From a virus: a DNA stretch of 20,475 nt. The position numbers and the translations under genes are program-made. This document shows, piece by piece, positions 18,901-20,475 of this stretch (its first letter is position 1; each line of letters begins with the position of its first letter). The notes under the pieces were generated by a model. It was not told where the DNA came from. It worked only from the letters and a program-made list of their open reading frames with translations, and ran no database searches. Location of the stretch: positions 1-20,475 of IMG/VR virus record IMGVR_UViG_3300030329_004528; one strand, 5' to 3'.

Positions 18901-20031
18901 ATGCCATTATCAATCACAGTACAAGCAAACGAATCGTTCCCGGCCAACGAAGCCGTGACGCTCGCGAAACTTCGCAGCGCCGCCAAGCCCAGCGTGGCCA
19001 TCAGCGGCTCTGTCGGGTCGGACGATCTTGCGGCCAATAGTGTTTCGGGAACAAACATCGCCGCCTCCTCCATCACCGCCGACAAGATGGGCTTGGCCGC
19101 AATCACGGGCGAGACGGGGAACACCACCCGCAAGGGCGTTATTCTGGTCAGCGGCACGACCAGCACCGACAAGCAGTACGGCGAGCTGTATGCCGGGAAG
19201 GTCAACCAGTTCCTGATCGGGACGGGAACCGTCTCGGAAGGGGCATGGACAGGCACTTACGATCTCAAGAGCAAGGCGCTCTCCGCCGCCTCCTCCGTGG
19301 AGGTGACGGCGCAGGGCGACAATGACTTCGCCCTGACCATCAAGGACGACGCGGTGGTCAAGTCCATGATGACCAACAACTCGGTCGGCAACAGCGAACT
19401 CTCCGGCTATGCCGTGACGCTCAACAAGATCGCGCCGGGCGGCGGGATCGCGGCAGATGGCGGCATCGCAGAGAACGACTCCTCCTTCTGGGGCGGCGTG
19501 CTCGACATCAACCCCAACTCAAAGGTCGCTGGCTACGCCGGGGAAGTGGCGGCGCTCCAGCCGACAGCAGCCAATCAGGTCATCTACTCCGAGGCATCAG
19601 GCGCTCGACTCAAGTTCGGGGCGCACCCGTCCATTCCGACGGCTTGGGTTACGGCTAGGCAAAAGGGAGGGACGCTGAATTGGGAAGGCTCTGGTACGGT
19701 TGACAACACGGATTTCAGCATTATCTCGGCACGGGGTGTTGCCTCGGTGGAGCGAACAGGGCTTGGAACCTACAAGATAAAATTTGACGCCGGATATTAC
19801 GAGACAGCCCAAGCGGTTCAAGTTACAGGGTCAGGGTTTTTTGACTACAATAATGTAGTGTTCCCGGTTGGCGGCACTCTGCATGACACAACTGGCGTCA
19901 CGGGTAACACAATCACAACCAGCAACGATGTGCAGGAGATGACTGTTACCTTTTACGGTGGTGTTCACTCTCTAACGCTTGCGCAACTTTACAAACGAAA
20001 TCCAACTATATTCCAGCTCTATTTCTATTGA
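18901..20031 (+). CDS. Tail fibre-like protein
   Basis: 376-aa protein starting MPLSITVQANESFPANEAVT. AAGGATACATAGG upstream gives a good Shine-Dalgarno. It is Thr/Ser/Gly/Ala-rich with repeated short strands (SVGSDDLAANSVSGTNIAAS, SSITADKMGL, VGNSELSGYAVTLNKIA), as in trimeric fibres. The C-terminal part (DFSIISARGVASVERTGLGT then YKIKFDAGYYETAQAVQV) resembles a small beta-sandwich found at the tips of phage receptor-binding proteins. It probably contributes to host recognition. The stop overlaps the next ATG as TGATG. Confidence 0.7.
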   Translation: MPLSITVQANESFPANEAVTLAKLRSAAKPSVAISGSVGSDDLAANSVSGTNIAASSITADKMGLAAITGETGNTTRKGVILVSGTTSTDKQYGELYAGKVNQFLIGTGTVSEGAWTGTYDLKSKALSAASSVEVTAQGDNDFALTIKDDAVVKSMMTNNSVGNSELSGYAVTLNKIAPGGGIAADGGIAENDSSFWGGVLDINPNSKVAGYAGEVAALQPTAANQVIYSEASGARLKFGAHPSIPTAWVTARQKGGTLNWEGSGTVDNTDFSIISARGVASVERTGLGTYKIKFDAGYYETAQAVQVTGSGFFDYNNVVFPVGGTLHDTTGVTGNTITTSNDVQEMTVTFYGGVHSLTLAQLYKRNPTIFQLYFY

Positions 20032-20475
20032 TGATTACTGACGCAAAGATCAGCAGCGCTGCGAAGATCAACCCGGCCAAGATTGCTCCCGCCCAGGTGG
20101 GGCAGCTCATGGTGGCGCAGGCCAACGGCAAATACGCGCCCGTCACCATCAGCGGTGACGCCAAGCTGGCTCCAGACGGCAAGCTGCGCCTCAAGAATGT
20201 CGCGCCTGCCACGACTGCGGACTTCCAGAACCCAAACGAGCAGGCACTCAAGCGCTCCGACTTGAAGGAAGGCAAGACCCTCGTCGGCGGCGCGACCACG
20301 CCGGTTGAAGTGCCGGTCGGCACGGGCGCAAACGCCATCCCGCAAAGAGACTCCAGCGGCAACCTCAAGGCCGAGACGGCAGACAACGCTGACAAGCTGG
20401 ATAATCAATCTGGCACATATTACACCAATGTAGACAACCATGTTTACCCAGATCAAACGACAACCGAGACGAACG
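20031..20475 (+). CDS. Tail fibre-like protein, 3' end outside window
   Basis: ATG at 20031 (TGATG overlap) opens a frame that runs off the right edge, 148 codons visible. It starts MITDAKISSAAKINPAKIAP and contains VTISGDAKLAPDGKLRLKN, similar to the SGDAxLxxDGxxxL phrase frequent in tail fibres, and DNADKLDNQSGTYYTN, similar to the ADKLDGxxxxYY repeats of fibre stalks. The codon use matches the preceding fibre gene. The receptor-binding end lies outside. Confidence 0.75.
   Translation, partial: MITDAKISSAAKINPAKIAPAQVGQLMVAQANGKYAPVTISGDAKLAPDGKLRLKNVAPATTADFQNPNEQALKRSDLKEGKTLVGGATTPVEVPVGTGANAIPQRDSSGNLKAETADNADKLDNQSGTYYTNVDNHVYPDQTTTETN

Overview
This window is part of the genome of a double-stranded DNA tailed phage (or prophage segment). 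The basis is a large terminase subunit, a scaffold-like protein, an SU10-type major capsid protein, a neck/adaptor-like protein, tail and fibre proteins, a DnaB-type helicase and many tiny overlapping genes. No tape measure, sheath or tail-tube gene is visible, and an SU10-like capsid is followed by adaptor and propeller-like tail genes, so a short-tailed (podovirus-like) particle is the best guess. A candidate lipoprotein in the lysis region suggests a Gram-negative host. The host cannot be named from the sequence.

Layout. (1) 1-3159, minus strand: nine small genes of unknown function in a leftward, early/accessory-type operon, several coupled by ATGA or TGATG overlaps. GC-rich hairpins fill its non-overlapping junctions, two of them identical copies. 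(2) 3160-3313: divergent promoter region with a clear leftward promoter, a 19-bp palindrome inside it and a weaker rightward promoter. (3) 3314-4562, plus strand: three putative DNA-binding regulators (a 51-aa ribbon-helix-helix protein, a MerR/excisionase-type HTH, a second HTH protein) plus one doubtful small ORF. An intergenic stretch between them carries GC-rich direct repeats and a G10 tract. (4) 4544-6955: replication module: a small protein, an O-like initiator with a winged-helix N-terminus, and a DnaB-family helicase. The initiator gene contains four iteron-like palindromic repeats followed by AT-rich tandem 12-mers, which looks like a lambda-style origin embedded in the gene. (5) 6952-9079: small genes, including a DUF551-like protein and a staphylococcal-nuclease homologue. 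(6) 9036-11745: packaging module: putative small terminase, large terminase, then a small HTH protein and a small unknown protein. (7) 11746-11910: four CCGTTTA repeats at exact 10-bp spacing, a hairpin and a strong intrinsic terminator, separating packaging from the capsid operon. (8) 11911-20475: scaffold, capsid, possible decoration protein, small protein, adaptor-like protein with carbohydrate-binding-like inserts, a holin-like membrane protein, an overlapping lysis-like pair including a nested lipoprotein, a 797-aa propeller-like tail protein, and two fibre-like genes, the last cut by the window edge.

The genes appear to act as two divergent transcription units controlled from around 3.2 kb. 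The rightward unit passes from regulation through replication to packaging, then past a terminator into morphogenesis and lysis. No portal gene is recognisable between the large terminase and the scaffold, where it usually lies. No integrase, tRNA or CRISPR array was seen.
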